Shown here in pieces: positions 1 through 7,362 of a stretch of 48,952 nucleotides of DNA. The notes beneath the pieces are model-generated. The model was not told the origin of the DNA. It saw only the letters and a list, made by a program, of their open reading frames with translations, and did no database searches. How positions within the stretch are numbered: position 1 is the stretch's first letter; each line of letters opens with the position of its first letter. The DNA is taken from the NCBI GenBank assembly GCA_947377285.1, contig CANCFT010000025.1, forward strand, positions 1 to 48,952, read 5' to 3'. Source of the stretch: Bacteriovoracaceae bacterium (lineage in GTDB: Bacteria; Bdellovibrionota; Bacteriovoracia; Bacteriovoracales; Bacteriovoracaceae). Both the position numbers and the translations under genes were made by a program.

Positions 1-1
1 A

Positions 2-118
2 GCGTGGGACACCAATAAGCGGTATGAGTTTATGAAGTTGTCGGAATCGGATTATGATGATCTATATGAAGCTTATACGAGGTTTTACCAATGGATAAAG
101 ATAGAGTTAGTGGAATAA
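2..118 (+). CDS. HEPN-domain protein, C-terminal fragment (5' end outside window)
   Basis: The frame is open from base 2 to a TAA at 116-118 and gives 38 residues ending QWIKIELVE. This end matches the end of the full-length HEPN protein at 8101-8493 (RWIRTKLVE), including a shared D-[DE]-L-[YF]-x-A-Y pattern, so it is read as a paralogue whose start lies left of the window. HEPN domains are small helical bundles found in toxin-antitoxin and defence proteins. The stop codon lies 28 bases inside the next gene, exactly the overlap seen in the second copy. The functional type cannot be judged because the core of the domain is missing. Confidence 0.7.
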   Translation, partial: AWDTNKRYEFMKLSESDYDDLYEAYTRFYQWIKIELVE

Positions 119-411
119 TAAATAAAGTAATAGCTGATGCTAAAATTGGCAGCGTCGAAATCTTTTTTGAAGAGGATGATGTCCTCCGTTTAGAGGTAAT
201 TTCTAACAACTTTAAAGGAATGAGATTACTTAAAAGAATTGATTTTCTTTCAACGCTTTTTTTAAATTTAGCAACTACGGAACTTGCAGATTTCCATTTG
301 GTTTTTAATCCACTAACAGCAAATGAAAAATTAAATGGTGTAAGTGAAGTGACGAATGAGAGTGCTCATGACATCAAAAAAACTGGTGTTGCGGCATCAT
401 CACATTATTAA
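91..411 (+). CDS. BolA-like small protein, partner of the upstream HEPN gene (copy 1)
   Basis: A 106-residue protein starting inside the HEPN gene and probably translationally coupled to it, since there is no separate strong ribosome site. The first 80 residues read like a BolA/KH-type fold: an N-terminal helix, a strand-loop-strand, then ISNNFKGMRLLKRI, which lines up with the BolA signature VSxxFxGxxxLxRHR, then a helix and a final strand plus LTANE. The His of the BolA RHR signature is Ile here, so classic Fe-S binding with monothiol glutaredoxins is not expected. The last 25 residues are polar and look disordered. The paralogue at 8466-8795 keeps FKGxRLLKRI. The BolA assignment comes from reading the sequence, not from a search; function is unknown. 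Confidence 0.6.
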   Translation: MDKDRVSGIINKVIADAKIGSVEIFFEEDDVLRLEVISNNFKGMRLLKRIDFLSTLFLNLATTELADFHLVFNPLTANEKLNGVSEVTNESAHDIKKTGVAASSHY

Positions 412-493
412 AAATTCATTTATAAATGACTCTGAATGACTGGAAATAGCGATTAGCTAGATTAAAAGTATTCAAGCAGTTAATATTAATTAA

Positions 494-515
494 GGTGGGA
501 CGAATCCACCATTTT
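494..515 (+). terminator. Possible Rho-independent terminator after copy-1 BolA-like gene
   Basis: A GGTGG / CCACC stem (494-498 and 506-510) with a seven-base loop is followed by ATTTTTC. It is the first of three hairpins between the BolA-like gene and the regulator at 847. Confidence 0.5.
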
Positions 516-547
516 TCTGGTACTAAAATTTAAAGTTAAAATGATAG

Positions 548-569
548 CCGAATTTCGATTCGGTTTTTT
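548..569 (+). terminator. Rho-independent terminator
   Basis: A perfect CCGAAT-TTCG-ATTCGG hairpin with a stable TTCG tetraloop is followed directly by six T. It is a textbook intrinsic terminator, most likely ending the copy-1 HEPN/BolA-like transcript. Confidence 0.85.
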
Positions 570-672
570 AATGTCCAAATAGCTAACTACTCAATTAATA
601 AAAACTAACTGAATCAATTAGTTCTTTAGGTTCACTGAATTGCTTCTTCTTAATTCAATTTATCCACATGCA

Positions 673-707
673 CCAACATCTCTAGAAATCTCTAGTGTTG
701 GCTTTTT
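673..707 (+). terminator. Third hairpin terminator upstream of the HTH regulator
   Basis: CCAACA (673-678) pairs with TGTTGG (696-701) and CTAGA (682-686) with TCTAG (691-695), leaving a small loop; TTTTT follows at 703-707. Three hairpins in about 215 bases insulate the regulator gene from upstream transcription. Confidence 0.65.
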
Positions 708-731
708 CTGGCTTTTAGTTTGGCTTCACAG

Positions 732-768
732 GTAGCAAGTCAAAAATTAGTAGCAACTGCGGGTAGCA
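732..768 (+). repeat. Three direct GTAGCA repeats upstream of the HTH regulator
   Basis: GTAGCA occurs at 732-737, 750-755 and 763-768, about 80-115 bases before the start codon at 847. Clustered direct hexamers ahead of an HTH gene suggest a binding site, possibly autoregulatory. This is inference; the spacing (18 and 13 bases) is not a clean multiple of a helical turn. Confidence 0.3.
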
Positions 769-846
769 TTTTTGGGTAATTTGATAAGTTTTCCATAGAC
801 AATTTTTAGAGAGCGGGACGCTGGCACAATCAACAGGGAGATTAAA

Positions 847-1473
847 ATGCTAGGCAAGTCCACTGATCAAAGAATAATTGAATCAACCGCAAAAGTTTTG
901 AGGAACGCTAGAATTTTAAAAGGCCTGTCTCGAAAAGAGTTGGCAGAGAAACTAAATGTTACCAATAAGAGCATTGAAAAATTTGAAAATGGAAGGGATA
1001 AGATTTCCCAAGAAAGGTTAAATAAAATTCTCGATGCCATTGGTATTTCCAATGAAGAGTTCTTAAAATTAAAGAGAGGAAAAGGAATTATTAAGCAGCC
1101 TAGACTTAAAAATGTATTAGTGCATCGAGATAGGAGAAGTTATAAGAAAATTATTACAAAGGAAGCAAAAGTTTTAAAAACACTAAGGAGAATGAAGGAC
1201 ATTTCTCAGGATAAGGCATCAGTGTTGTGTGGCTATTCACGGCCCACAATTGGTCACATCGAAAATGGGAGGATTGCTATTGATAGAAGTAGAATTCATC
1301 ATATTATTTCCTGCTATGGCTTTAAGTATCTTGATTTTGAACGCTACTTACAAGTGGATAATTTACGGGATGAAATTATTGATCACTGTCTGGAGAAATT
1401 AAAAACCTTGTCGGATGAAAAATTAGGGCTTGTTTGGGAATTATTGATTCTATGGGGGAGAAAAAGAGTGTAA
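847..1473 (+). CDS. Transcriptional regulator with two XRE-type HTH domains
   Basis: A 208-residue protein with two Cro/C1-type helix-turn-helix domains: residues 9-75 (LSRKELAEKLNV, then SIEKFENGR) and about 103-168 (ISQDKASVLCGY, then TIGHIENGR). The E-N-G-R ending of each recognition region is typical of the XRE family. The last 40 residues form a helix ending in WELLILWGRK, perhaps for oligomerisation. The start is set by AGGGAG eight bases upstream. Two tandem HTH domains in one chain can bind a double operator as a monomer. It stands alone between terminators and the metabolic run starting at 1670, which it could control; no direct evidence for the target is visible. Confidence 0.85.
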   Translation: MLGKSTDQRIIESTAKVLRNARILKGLSRKELAEKLNVTNKSIEKFENGRDKISQERLNKILDAIGISNEEFLKLKRGKGIIKQPRLKNVLVHRDRRSYKKIITKEAKVLKTLRRMKDISQDKASVLCGYSRPTIGHIENGRIAIDRSRIHHIISCYGFKYLDFERYLQVDNLRDEIIDHCLEKLKTLSDEKLGLVWELLILWGRKRV

Positions 1474-1669
1474 ACTAAGAAAACACAACAACATCCTCAA
1501 TATTGAAAAGGGCTAAAGAATTTATTGTTTTTTGGCCCCATTTGCATTTCATAAAATGGACTAACTAAATAAATTTAGATAGGATTTATTTGAATAATTT
1601 ACGAAAAATCAAGCTACATAAAGTGAATCTGATGATTGAATTTTTGATTATTAAGTTAGGTGTAAAAGA

Positions 1670-2794
1670 ATGAAAAATCCAAACCGAGTATATTTAACTT
1701 CGCTTGAACAACCTGAAAATCTAGGATCACTTTCCTATTTCCCAAACGACCCATTAAACAGTGCCCAAGTTAAAAAACTAAGATCTTATACAAAAATCGA
1801 CAAACTTATCAGTAAGAAATCAACTGACTTCAATCAGGCCCTAGCGATAGCCAAGTTTACTTCTGAAGCTTGGGGGCATGATGGTTTCAATTCCGATCCA
1901 AAGAAGCAAGATGCTCTCACCATTTTAAAACTAGCAGATACTGGTGCTTCATTTGCGTGTGTGCAGTTTGCATCAGTGTTTGTTCAGTTATGCCAAAGTG
2001 TTGGGATACCCGCAAGAGTTTTACAAGTTAGAACAAAACATCCAGACTTAGGCTCTTCTGGTCATGGACATGTAACGGCTGAGTATTTTGATAATCAACT
2101 AGGTAAGTGGATTTGGATGGACCCTCAAATTCATTCATATGCTACTTATAAAAATAAAATATTAAGTCTTAATGAGCTTGCTGAATTTGTAGTTGAAAAT
2201 AAAAAGCCAATTATTAAATTTACATCGAGAACCTTGGCATACGTGAAAGGTGATAAGAAAAGATTTAAAGACCTTGAGAACTTTGTCAGGAGATATGTAT
2301 GGTTCGCAAAAATTGGTGGACTAAAATCTTTTTACTCAAGCCAGAAAAATATCACGACCGTGGCATCCAAGCGTAAAGGAATTTTACCCGCAATTACCTT
2401 CCAAGGATTCGCTGAGAAAACACCTTTATTTGTTTCTAAAAAAGACTTCGATGCTCCTTTGAATTCTTGCCAGTTTCAATTTGAAACTACTGAACCTTCA
2501 ATTAAAACTGAATGGCTTGATTTGCAGGATTATAAAGATAATGCTCATCTAAACTTTGCTACGCAAGATCTAAATATTTATTTAACTCACAGTACTCCTT
2601 GGTTTAGTCATTACGAGGTTATCTTTAATGGTAAGAAAATTAATCTGAAAAAGGATTACTTAAAATTGAGACTTGTGTCTGGAAAAAACAGTGTTGAGGT
2701 TTGCCCTGTTAATCAGTGGAAAAGGAAAGGAGCATCGTCAAAGGCTGTAATTAATTATGATGGAAATTATAAAAATGTTAAAAGCTTTTGGTAA
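1670..2794 (+). CDS. Transglutaminase-like cysteine protease-fold protein
   Basis: A 374-residue protein with a transglutaminase-like core at residues 55-155. The triad can be read as Cys97 (in SFACVQFAS), His132 or His134 (GHGHVTAEYF) and Asp151 (WIWMDPQ), in the order and spacing of the bacterial family. No signal peptide is evident, so it is probably cytoplasmic. The C-terminal 200 residues contain beta-rich sequence of no recognised type. Members cleave or cross-link peptide and amide bonds; the substrate cannot be told. AGGTG precedes the ATG. It heads a run of seven same-strand genes with GNAT, VOC, nitrilase and HAD members, which suggests work on an amide- or peptide-containing small molecule; that is inference. 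Confidence 0.8.
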   Translation: MKNPNRVYLTSLEQPENLGSLSYFPNDPLNSAQVKKLRSYTKIDKLISKKSTDFNQALAIAKFTSEAWGHDGFNSDPKKQDALTILKLADTGASFACVQFASVFVQLCQSVGIPARVLQVRTKHPDLGSSGHGHVTAEYFDNQLGKWIWMDPQIHSYATYKNKILSLNELAEFVVENKKPIIKFTSRTLAYVKGDKKRFKDLENFVRRYVWFAKIGGLKSFYSSQKNITTVASKRKGILPAITFQGFAEKTPLFVSKKDFDAPLNSCQFQFETTEPSIKTEWLDLQDYKDNAHLNFATQDLNIYLTHSTPWFSHYEVIFNGKKINLKKDYLKLRLVSGKNSVEVCPVNQWKRKGASSKAVINYDGNYKNVKSFW

Positions 2795-2857
2795 TAAAAC
2801 TTTTAAATATTTATTAAATTGATTTAAAAATATTATTTAGAAATGAGGAGAATTAAA

Positions 2858-3229
2858 ATGATAAAGGGTTACAAAGATTTTTATTATAATGTGAAAGATA
2901 TGAAAAATGCAGTCAAGTTTTATGAACAAGCACTTGGGATGAAGAAAGTCTATGGTGATGAGTACTGGACCACAATGCAACTGGGAAATCTAAATCTTGG
3001 TCTTCATTGGACAGAAGGAAGTGATGTTCCCAAAACACCTAGAGATGGTCACGGTCAGGAGTGCGGTGGAACTCTTACTTTCGATTCTGACAATATTGCA
3101 GACGATAGAAAGTCCATTGAAAAATGTGGCGGTAAAGTTCTTGGAGAAACTGATCAAGCTTGGGGACATATGCTTGTTTTTGAAGACATAGACGGTAATG
3201 TACTTAAATTAATGAAAGCTAAGTATTAA
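2858..3229 (+). CDS. VOC (glyoxalase/bleomycin-resistance) family protein
   Basis: Start chosen at 2858, because the in-frame ATG at 2843 overlaps the GAGGAG ribosome site that serves 2858. The product has 123 residues, a normal length for a single VOC module pair: KDFYYNVKDMKNAVKFYEQALGM opens the first beta-alpha-beta-beta-beta unit and FEDIDGNVLKL closes the second. VOC proteins use this fold for glyoxalases, dioxygenases, fosfomycin and bleomycin resistance. Metal ligands are not clear from the sequence, so enzyme or binding protein cannot be separated. It is the first of three VOC modules in this run (see 4566 and the fusion at 4934). Confidence 0.85.
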   Translation: MIKGYKDFYYNVKDMKNAVKFYEQALGMKKVYGDEYWTTMQLGNLNLGLHWTEGSDVPKTPRDGHGQECGGTLTFDSDNIADDRKSIEKCGGKVLGETDQAWGHMLVFEDIDGNVLKLMKAKY

Positions 3230-3272
3230 TTAAAATTCTCATTCGCGATGGCATTATTTCTAAAGGATAAAA

Positions 3273-3827
3273 ATGAATAAACCAAGTTTTGATAAATTAA
3301 CTTTTACCTTTGTTACTCGTGAAGAGTTCATACCGGTTTTTAGGGAGCTTCGCCCGACAGTATTTTCTGAAAATAATGATGTCGATTATTCAACCTACTG
3401 GTCTGAAGAAGAACATACAAAATTTAAAGATCTTCAGGCCATGTGTAAGACAGAAGTGAGATCATATTTATTATGTAAGGATGGAGAAAAAATAATCGGT
3501 TGGAGTTTTGGTTTTCAAAAAGATGCGGAAGAATTTTACATGGTTAATTCGGCCGTACTCCCTGACTATAGAAACCTAGGAATCTACAAGCACTTACTAG
3601 AATTAATTATAGAGAAAGCTAGAAAAGAAGGATTTCAAATAATATCGAGTACCCATCATGCAAGTAATAATGCCATATTGATTCCTAAGCTTAAATTTGG
3701 TTTTAAAATTATGGGAATGAGATTGCATCCACGGTTTGGTACTCTGCTTGATCTTCATTATTATACCAATGAAAAAGTTGGGAAGGTTTTGGATTATAGG
3801 ACAGGATACAATAAGGATCTGCCATAA
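3273..3827 (+). CDS. GNAT family N-acetyltransferase
   Basis: A 184-residue protein with the GNAT acetyl-CoA pyrophosphate loop at about residues 94-110 (AVLPDYRNLGIYKHLLE); the usual R/Q-x-x-G-x-G/A reads RNLGIY, so the last Gly is Tyr. It continues with helix KARKEGF, then SSTHHASNNAI and KFGFKIMG as the beta6-beta7 end of the fold. Members transfer acetyl groups to amines of small molecules or proteins. An AAGGA ribosome site fits the ATG. The stop overlaps the next ATG by one base (TAATG), so it is translated together with the nitrilase at 3827, suggesting linked substrates. Confidence 0.85.
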   Translation: MNKPSFDKLTFTFVTREEFIPVFRELRPTVFSENNDVDYSTYWSEEEHTKFKDLQAMCKTEVRSYLLCKDGEKIIGWSFGFQKDAEEFYMVNSAVLPDYRNLGIYKHLLELIIEKARKEGFQIISSTHHASNNAILIPKLKFGFKIMGMRLHPRFGTLLDLHYYTNEKVGKVLDYRTGYNKDLP

Positions 3828-4555
3828 TGAAAATAACATCAATTCAAATTCCAAACTCTCTTAGCGTTGAAGAAAATTTTAATTACATAATAAATGCTCT
3901 TAACAATGCAGTCGAAAATCGATGTGATTTAATCGTGTTTCCTGAGTGTTCATTTTCTGGATTTACGGCTGAAATGAAAAAATGTTCGATGGAGTTTTTA
4001 AAACCATTTTTGGATCAAGTAAGAGAAATTTCATTTAAATATGATATTACAGTTGTTCTTCCTAGCGCTTATGTCGAAGAATTAAAAATATATAATGCTG
4101 TTTTTATTTTTGATTCAAATCAAATGAGCATCCAATATAAAATTGGATTGACTGAGTCTGAGAAAAAATTCTTTTCCACTCCTGAGAAGAATTATTCAAA
4201 AATATTCACTACAAAAGGTGTCCGGATCGGAGTACTGATTTGTTTTGAAGCTCAAATGAGTCCAGATTCTTTTATCAAAGAAGGAGAGGTCGATTTAATA
4301 TTGTGGCCGGGGTATATTTCATCTGGCGAGAAAAAAGAATGGGATGCTGTTGAGAGAAACGAAGTCTATCAAAATATGGTTTATTGGAAAGTACCTTTAG
4401 TACAATCTAATTTTTCTTTTAATGATTTATCAATTGGAAAAGATCGAGGACCTGATGGTCATTCTATTGTCTTAGACAAGAACAACAATCTCGTGCAAAG
4501 AGGAAAATATCGAGAGAACGATATTATAATAACTAACTTGAGTGATTTGAATTAA
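3827..4555 (+). CDS. Carbon-nitrogen hydrolase (nitrilase superfamily)
   Basis: A 242-residue protein with all three nitrilase catalytic residues in place: Glu40 (IVFPECSF), Lys105 (QYKIGL) and Cys139 (VLICFE). The superfamily hydrolyses amides or nitriles through a Cys thioester. At 242 residues it is short but within the family range of roughly 250-300. It overlaps the GNAT gene by one base and precedes a VOC gene by ten bases. The branch (amidase, N-carbamoyl hydrolase, acyl-transfer) cannot be told. With a neighbouring transglutaminase-like enzyme and two acetyltransferases, amide-bond chemistry is a reasonable guess for the whole run. Confidence 0.87.
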   Translation: MKITSIQIPNSLSVEENFNYIINALNNAVENRCDLIVFPECSFSGFTAEMKKCSMEFLKPFLDQVREISFKYDITVVLPSAYVEELKIYNAVFIFDSNQMSIQYKIGLTESEKKFFSTPEKNYSKIFTTKGVRIGVLICFEAQMSPDSFIKEGEVDLILWPGYISSGEKKEWDAVERNEVYQNMVYWKVPLVQSNFSFNDLSIGKDRGPDGHSIVLDKNNNLVQRGKYRENDIIITNLSDLN

Positions 4556-4565
4556 GGAAAGTGCA

Positions 4566-4937
4566 ATGGAATTCGGCCAACTTCACCACATTGAGTACTA
4601 CGTAAAAGACCTTTCTCGCTCCAATAAGTTTTGGAATTGGTTTATGCCATTCATGGGATATGTTGAATACCAAAAATGGGAAGGTGGTATTAGCTGGAGA
4701 CACAATCGTGGGACATTTATTGTATTTGTTCAACTTGAAGACACTACTTTAGAAATCAATAACGATAGACAAGGTGATGGATTAAATCACATCGCTTTAT
4801 TAGGAAAAGATATTAACCACTTCAATGAGCTACAGTCTGAATTAAAACAGCGACAGATTAAACTTTTAATTTTGAAGGAAAAGTATATCTGCTTTGAAGA
4901 TCCTAATAAATTTGCAATTGAGGTATATGTTCCATGA
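4566..4937 (+). CDS. VOC family protein (glyoxalase/dioxygenase-like)
   Basis: A 123-residue protein with two VOC half-modules. The first opens with LHHIEYYVKDLSRSNKFW, the second with LNHIALLGKDI, and the chain ends in FEDPNKFAIEVYVP. The His at the start of each half and the Glu near the end are the usual metal ligands, so unlike the VOC protein at 2858 this one probably binds a divalent metal. A ribosome site AAGGAAAG lies upstream. The stop overlaps the next start (ATGA), so it is coupled to the GNAT-VOC fusion. Confidence 0.85.
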   Translation: MEFGQLHHIEYYVKDLSRSNKFWNWFMPFMGYVEYQKWEGGISWRHNRGTFIVFVQLEDTTLEINNDRQGDGLNHIALLGKDINHFNELQSELKQRQIKLLILKEKYICFEDPNKFAIEVYVP

Positions 4938-5764
4938 CCCAAATAGAATTTTGTACCGATGAGAATTCAAGATCAAAATATTGTAATCAAATTTTGCGTT
5001 CTCTTCCTTGTTGGTTTGGAATTGAAAGTGCAATTGTGGATTACGTAAATGATGTGAAAACAATGGATACTTGGCTGGCCATTGATCATAAAGATGTGAT
5101 TGGATTCATTTCAATTAACAAGCATAGTTCATCAACTGCTGAAATCCATGTTATGGGCATTGAGGAGAATCATCATCGAAAAGGAATTGGTGATTTATTA
5201 ATTAAGACTGCTGAAAAAAAACTAGCTCAAGAAGGATTTCGCTTTCTTACAGTGAAGACCCTGAGTGAATCTCATCCTGATGAGAACTATAAAAAGACAA
5301 GACTGTTTTATCTGAAATATGGCTTCTCTGTGGTTGAAGAGTTTAAAACTCTTTGGAGCGAGGACAACCCTTGTCTTTTTTTAATCAAACCAATTCAAAA
5401 CTATAAAGGTATTTTTAAGCGTGTCGAAGCAGTCATGATTCATGTTCCAGATCCAAAAGTGGGAATAGCTTGGTATCAAAAAGCTTTTTCTGAAGCAAAA
5501 CTTATCCATCTTCCAGAGTTTGACTTTGATTTACTTGAATTAAATGGAATAAAAATTGAAGTTGTCCAGGCAGATGAAAAAGTTGGAGCAGGAGCCTTTG
5601 GACTTGCTGTTGATTGGGAAGTTGAAAGTTTCGATGAAGCATTTAAACATCTTACTGATTTAGGGGCAACTCTTTATAGAGGGCCAATGAAAATTGAAGC
5701 TGGCTTTCGTATGTGTAAGCTTAAAGATCCATTTGGAAATTTACTAGGATTAAGAGGTCCATGA
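4934..5764 (+). CDS. GNAT acetyltransferase fused to a VOC domain
   Basis: A 276-residue two-domain protein. Residues 1-155 are a GNAT domain: the acetyl-CoA loop is at 79-90 (NHHRKGIGDLLI, a full R-x-x-G-x-G) and the closing strand is FYLKYGFSVVEEF. Residues 161-276 are a VOC module: VEAVMIHVPDPKVGIAWYQKAF, then FRMCKLKDPFGNLLGLRG. The fusion suggests that acetylation and binding or turnover act on the same compound. It overlaps its neighbours by four bases on each side (ATGA), so all three are one translational unit. No frameshift or linker oddity is visible. Confidence 0.85.
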   Translation: MTQIEFCTDENSRSKYCNQILRSLPCWFGIESAIVDYVNDVKTMDTWLAIDHKDVIGFISINKHSSSTAEIHVMGIEENHHRKGIGDLLIKTAEKKLAQEGFRFLTVKTLSESHPDENYKKTRLFYLKYGFSVVEEFKTLWSEDNPCLFLIKPIQNYKGIFKRVEAVMIHVPDPKVGIAWYQKAFSEAKLIHLPEFDFDLLELNGIKIEVVQADEKVGAGAFGLAVDWEVESFDEAFKHLTDLGATLYRGPMKIEAGFRMCKLKDPFGNLLGLRGP

Positions 5765-6369
5765 AGTTTAAATATATACTTTCTGATCTCGATGGAGTTA
5801 TTCGCAAATTTCCAATTGAAAGAAATTCAGTTATTGAGAAAAAATTTGGCTTAGAACTAGGCATTTTATTTAAAATGGCCTTTGGTGATAAAAACCTACT
5901 TAACAGTGCAGTTTGCGGACATATTACAGATGAAGCTTGGCGCTTGGAGATTGAAAAATCTCTTGCTTTAGCTTGCGGCGACATAACAGCAAAGGCCGCT
6001 ATTAAAGAATGGAGCAGCTTTCCTGGATTTGTTGATCACGAATATTTAAGTTTTTTAGAAATGCACTTTGAAAAAATTCCTGTGGCGGTTCTCACTAATG
6101 GAACGACTCGTCTTCATAATGATCTAACAAAGCTTGAAATAGGTGACAGCTTTTATAGAGTTTTTAATTCTGCGGACGTTGGAATTTGTAAACCAGATAA
6201 GAAAATATTCGAGCATGTGATAAAGGAGCTTGGATGTGAGGCTTCGGAAATTCTATTTATAGATGATTCAGTTTCACATGTTTTAGGTGCTCAAGAATTA
6301 GGCATTGTAGGATATCATTATAAATCTCTCGTTGATTTTAAAACTTTCTTAAATGTTACAATTGAATGA
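5761..6369 (+). CDS. HAD superfamily hydrolase
   Basis: A 202-residue HAD phosphatase with all four motifs: I, Asp9 and Asp11 (LSDLDGV); II, Thr112 (VLTNGTTR); III, Lys144 (CKPDKKIF); IV, Asp168 and Asp169 (LFIDDSVSHV). The alpha-helical cap lies between motifs I and II, as in beta-phosphoglucomutase/haloacid dehalogenase-like members. It is likely a small-molecule phosphatase. It overlaps the fusion gene by four bases and is the last gene of the run; the next 450 bases hold no coding sequence. Confidence 0.9.
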   Translation: MKFKYILSDLDGVIRKFPIERNSVIEKKFGLELGILFKMAFGDKNLLNSAVCGHITDEAWRLEIEKSLALACGDITAKAAIKEWSSFPGFVDHEYLSFLEMHFEKIPVAVLTNGTTRLHNDLTKLEIGDSFYRVFNSADVGICKPDKKIFEHVIKELGCEASEILFIDDSVSHVLGAQELGIVGYHYKSLVDFKTFLNVTIE

Positions 6370-6726
6370 AGAAAATAAGTGAATTGATTAAATCGTTTTA
6401 ATGACTATGAAATTTGATTAAGTTTAGGATTATTCGCTATTTTAGCGAAAAATAATTGCCCAAAATATTTTGACGTTTGTTATGCCTAGAGATAAAAATC
6501 TCTTTAATTGAATTCATTTTTTACGAAATTAAATTCAAATAAATAAACTTATAATTCCTACCTGAAAAGCATCAGGCGGTTTTCTTACAAGGACAAATTA
6601 TATTTGTTCAAGTGAGAACTGTGATGATGCTAGTTTTTAAACCACCTTAATCTTTGTCGTTTCATATGTCGTATCATATGAATGATCATCAGTTTAACTG
6701 TCACAGTCGTTTTTGTGGTGACTATA
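6370..6726. other. Non-coding stretch with weak hairpins between HAD gene and long inverted repeat
   Basis: No credible gene is seen. Small hairpins lie at 6433-6449 (TTCGCTA/TAGCGAA), 6488-6503 (AGAGAT/ATCTCT followed by TT) and 6561-6576 (CCTGA/TCAGG followed by CGGTTTTC). Any of these could end the HAD operon; none has a convincing long T run. Confidence 0.4.
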
Positions 6727-6840
6727 CATCCCCGCGAGATCATTCACATAAATTCTTGATCCTAATTGACCTCCCCCTCTCAACGTAAGATTCGAGGAGG
6801 AGGTCAATTAGGGAATATATGATGAATGATGGCGGGGATG
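6727..6840 (+). promoter_or_regulatory. Long interrupted inverted repeat (about 114 bases) that can sequester a leader start site
   Basis: Three nested arms pair in order: CATCCCCGC (6727-6735) with GCGGGGATG (6832-6840); ATCATTCA (6739-6746) with TGAATGAT (6823-6830); CCTAATTGACCTCC (6761-6774) with GGAGGTCAATTAGG (6799-6812). All three arms are perfect. The right side carries the purine-rich ribosome-like sites and ATG codons of the leader ORF at 6819, so folding would hide them. It may be an RNA switch controlling the small gene/excisionase/integrase set, or a DNA site for recombination. Confidence 0.6.
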
Positions 6841-6863
6841 AATTGGAATATTGCTGGAGGTAA
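6819..6863 (+). CDS. Possible 14-residue leader peptide
   Basis: ATG-ATG at 6819 opens MMNDGGDELEYCWR and stops at 6861-6863, two bases before the ATG at 6866. AGGGA lies just upstream and GGAGGAGGT a little further. Its last codons form the GGAGG ribosome site of the next gene, so translating it would run over that site. It lies within the right half of the long inverted repeat. Short ORFs of this size can arise by chance; position and coupling are the only support. Confidence 0.35.
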   Translation: MMNDGGDELEYCWR

Positions 6864-6865
6864 GA

Positions 6866-7072
6866 ATGGAAAATGAAAATATGGAATTACAAAATGATAA
6901 TGAGGTACTTGGAAATGCGAGGAAGAAGAAAATAAAAAGAATAAAAGTAGATGTGGAAAAAATAGTAGATGAATATAGAAAAAATAAAAAGAGTAAAATT
7001 TTTATTGAAGTGAGTATGGATTTTAAGTCGAGAGGCATGCATAGAAAACTTTTTGAAAAGGCCGTTGGGTAA
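6866..7072 (+). CDS. Small basic protein of unknown function upstream of excisionase
   Basis: Start at 6866, eight bases after a strong GGAGG (6856-6860). The product has 68 residues, is highly charged and helical, with an acidic N-terminus (MENENMELQNDNE) followed by a basic block (ARKKKIKRIKVD) and EYRKNKKSK. No known domain is recognised; the RGMHRKLFEKAVG tail is the least charged part. It sits 22 bases before an excisionase-like gene and below the long inverted repeat, so it is probably part of the remains of a mobile element, perhaps a DNA-binding control protein. That role is inference from context. Confidence 0.6.
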   Translation: MENENMELQNDNEVLGNARKKKIKRIKVDVEKIVDEYRKNKKSKIFIEVSMDFKSRGMHRKLFEKAVG

Positions 7073-7094
7073 TCACTACTTTAGGAGAGCATTT

Positions 7095-7352
7095 ATGATA
7101 AATTCTAATATTGTTGCTACTTACTTTTCAAATCAAAAATGTTATGCTTCGGGCGAGCAAAATAATGCTCACTCGTTCTTTAACAATTTAATATGGATTA
7201 CTACAGAAGAAGCATCAGAGTTTTTAAGAAAGAGTACGCATGCCGTTCGACAGATGGTTTACAAAGGTAAAATTCATGCTCGAAAATTTCATGAGCGACT
7301 TTATTTTAACAAACTAGAACTTAACGAGCTTATTGATTCATCTCACTATTAG
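7095..7352 (+). CDS. Excisionase-like HTH_17 (MerR-type winged helix) protein
   Basis: Start set at 7095 by TAGGAGAG seven bases upstream; upstream in-frame ATG codons lack a site. The product has 85 residues. Residues 33-80 form an excisionase-type helix-turn-helix: WITTEEASEFLRKS, then VRQMVYKGKIHARKF, then RLYFNKLELNELI, the classic order in which a helix pair is followed by a strand that reads out the residues before the next helix. Such proteins direct a tyrosine integrase towards excision or bind as small regulators. The integrase start lies ten bases downstream, a typical xis-int pair. Confidence 0.75.
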   Translation: MINSNIVATYFSNQKCYASGEQNNAHSFFNNLIWITTEEASEFLRKSTHAVRQMVYKGKIHARKFHERLYFNKLELNELIDSSHY

Positions 7353-7362
7353 GAGGTAGTCA

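Noticed and set aside
819..846. Sigma-54 promoter before the HTH regulator (TGGCAC at about 831)
   Set aside because: TGGCAC is present, but no GC follows at the required spacing for a -12 box.
867..1052. Minus-strand reading frame inside the HTH regulator
   Set aside because: It is antisense to a gene with clear HTH motifs, lacks a ribosome site and shows no domain; similar antisense frames elsewhere in the window were rejected for the same reason.
6727..6840. Retron msr/msd RNA
   Set aside because: The inverted repeat is retron-like in size, but no reverse transcriptase gene lies nearby.
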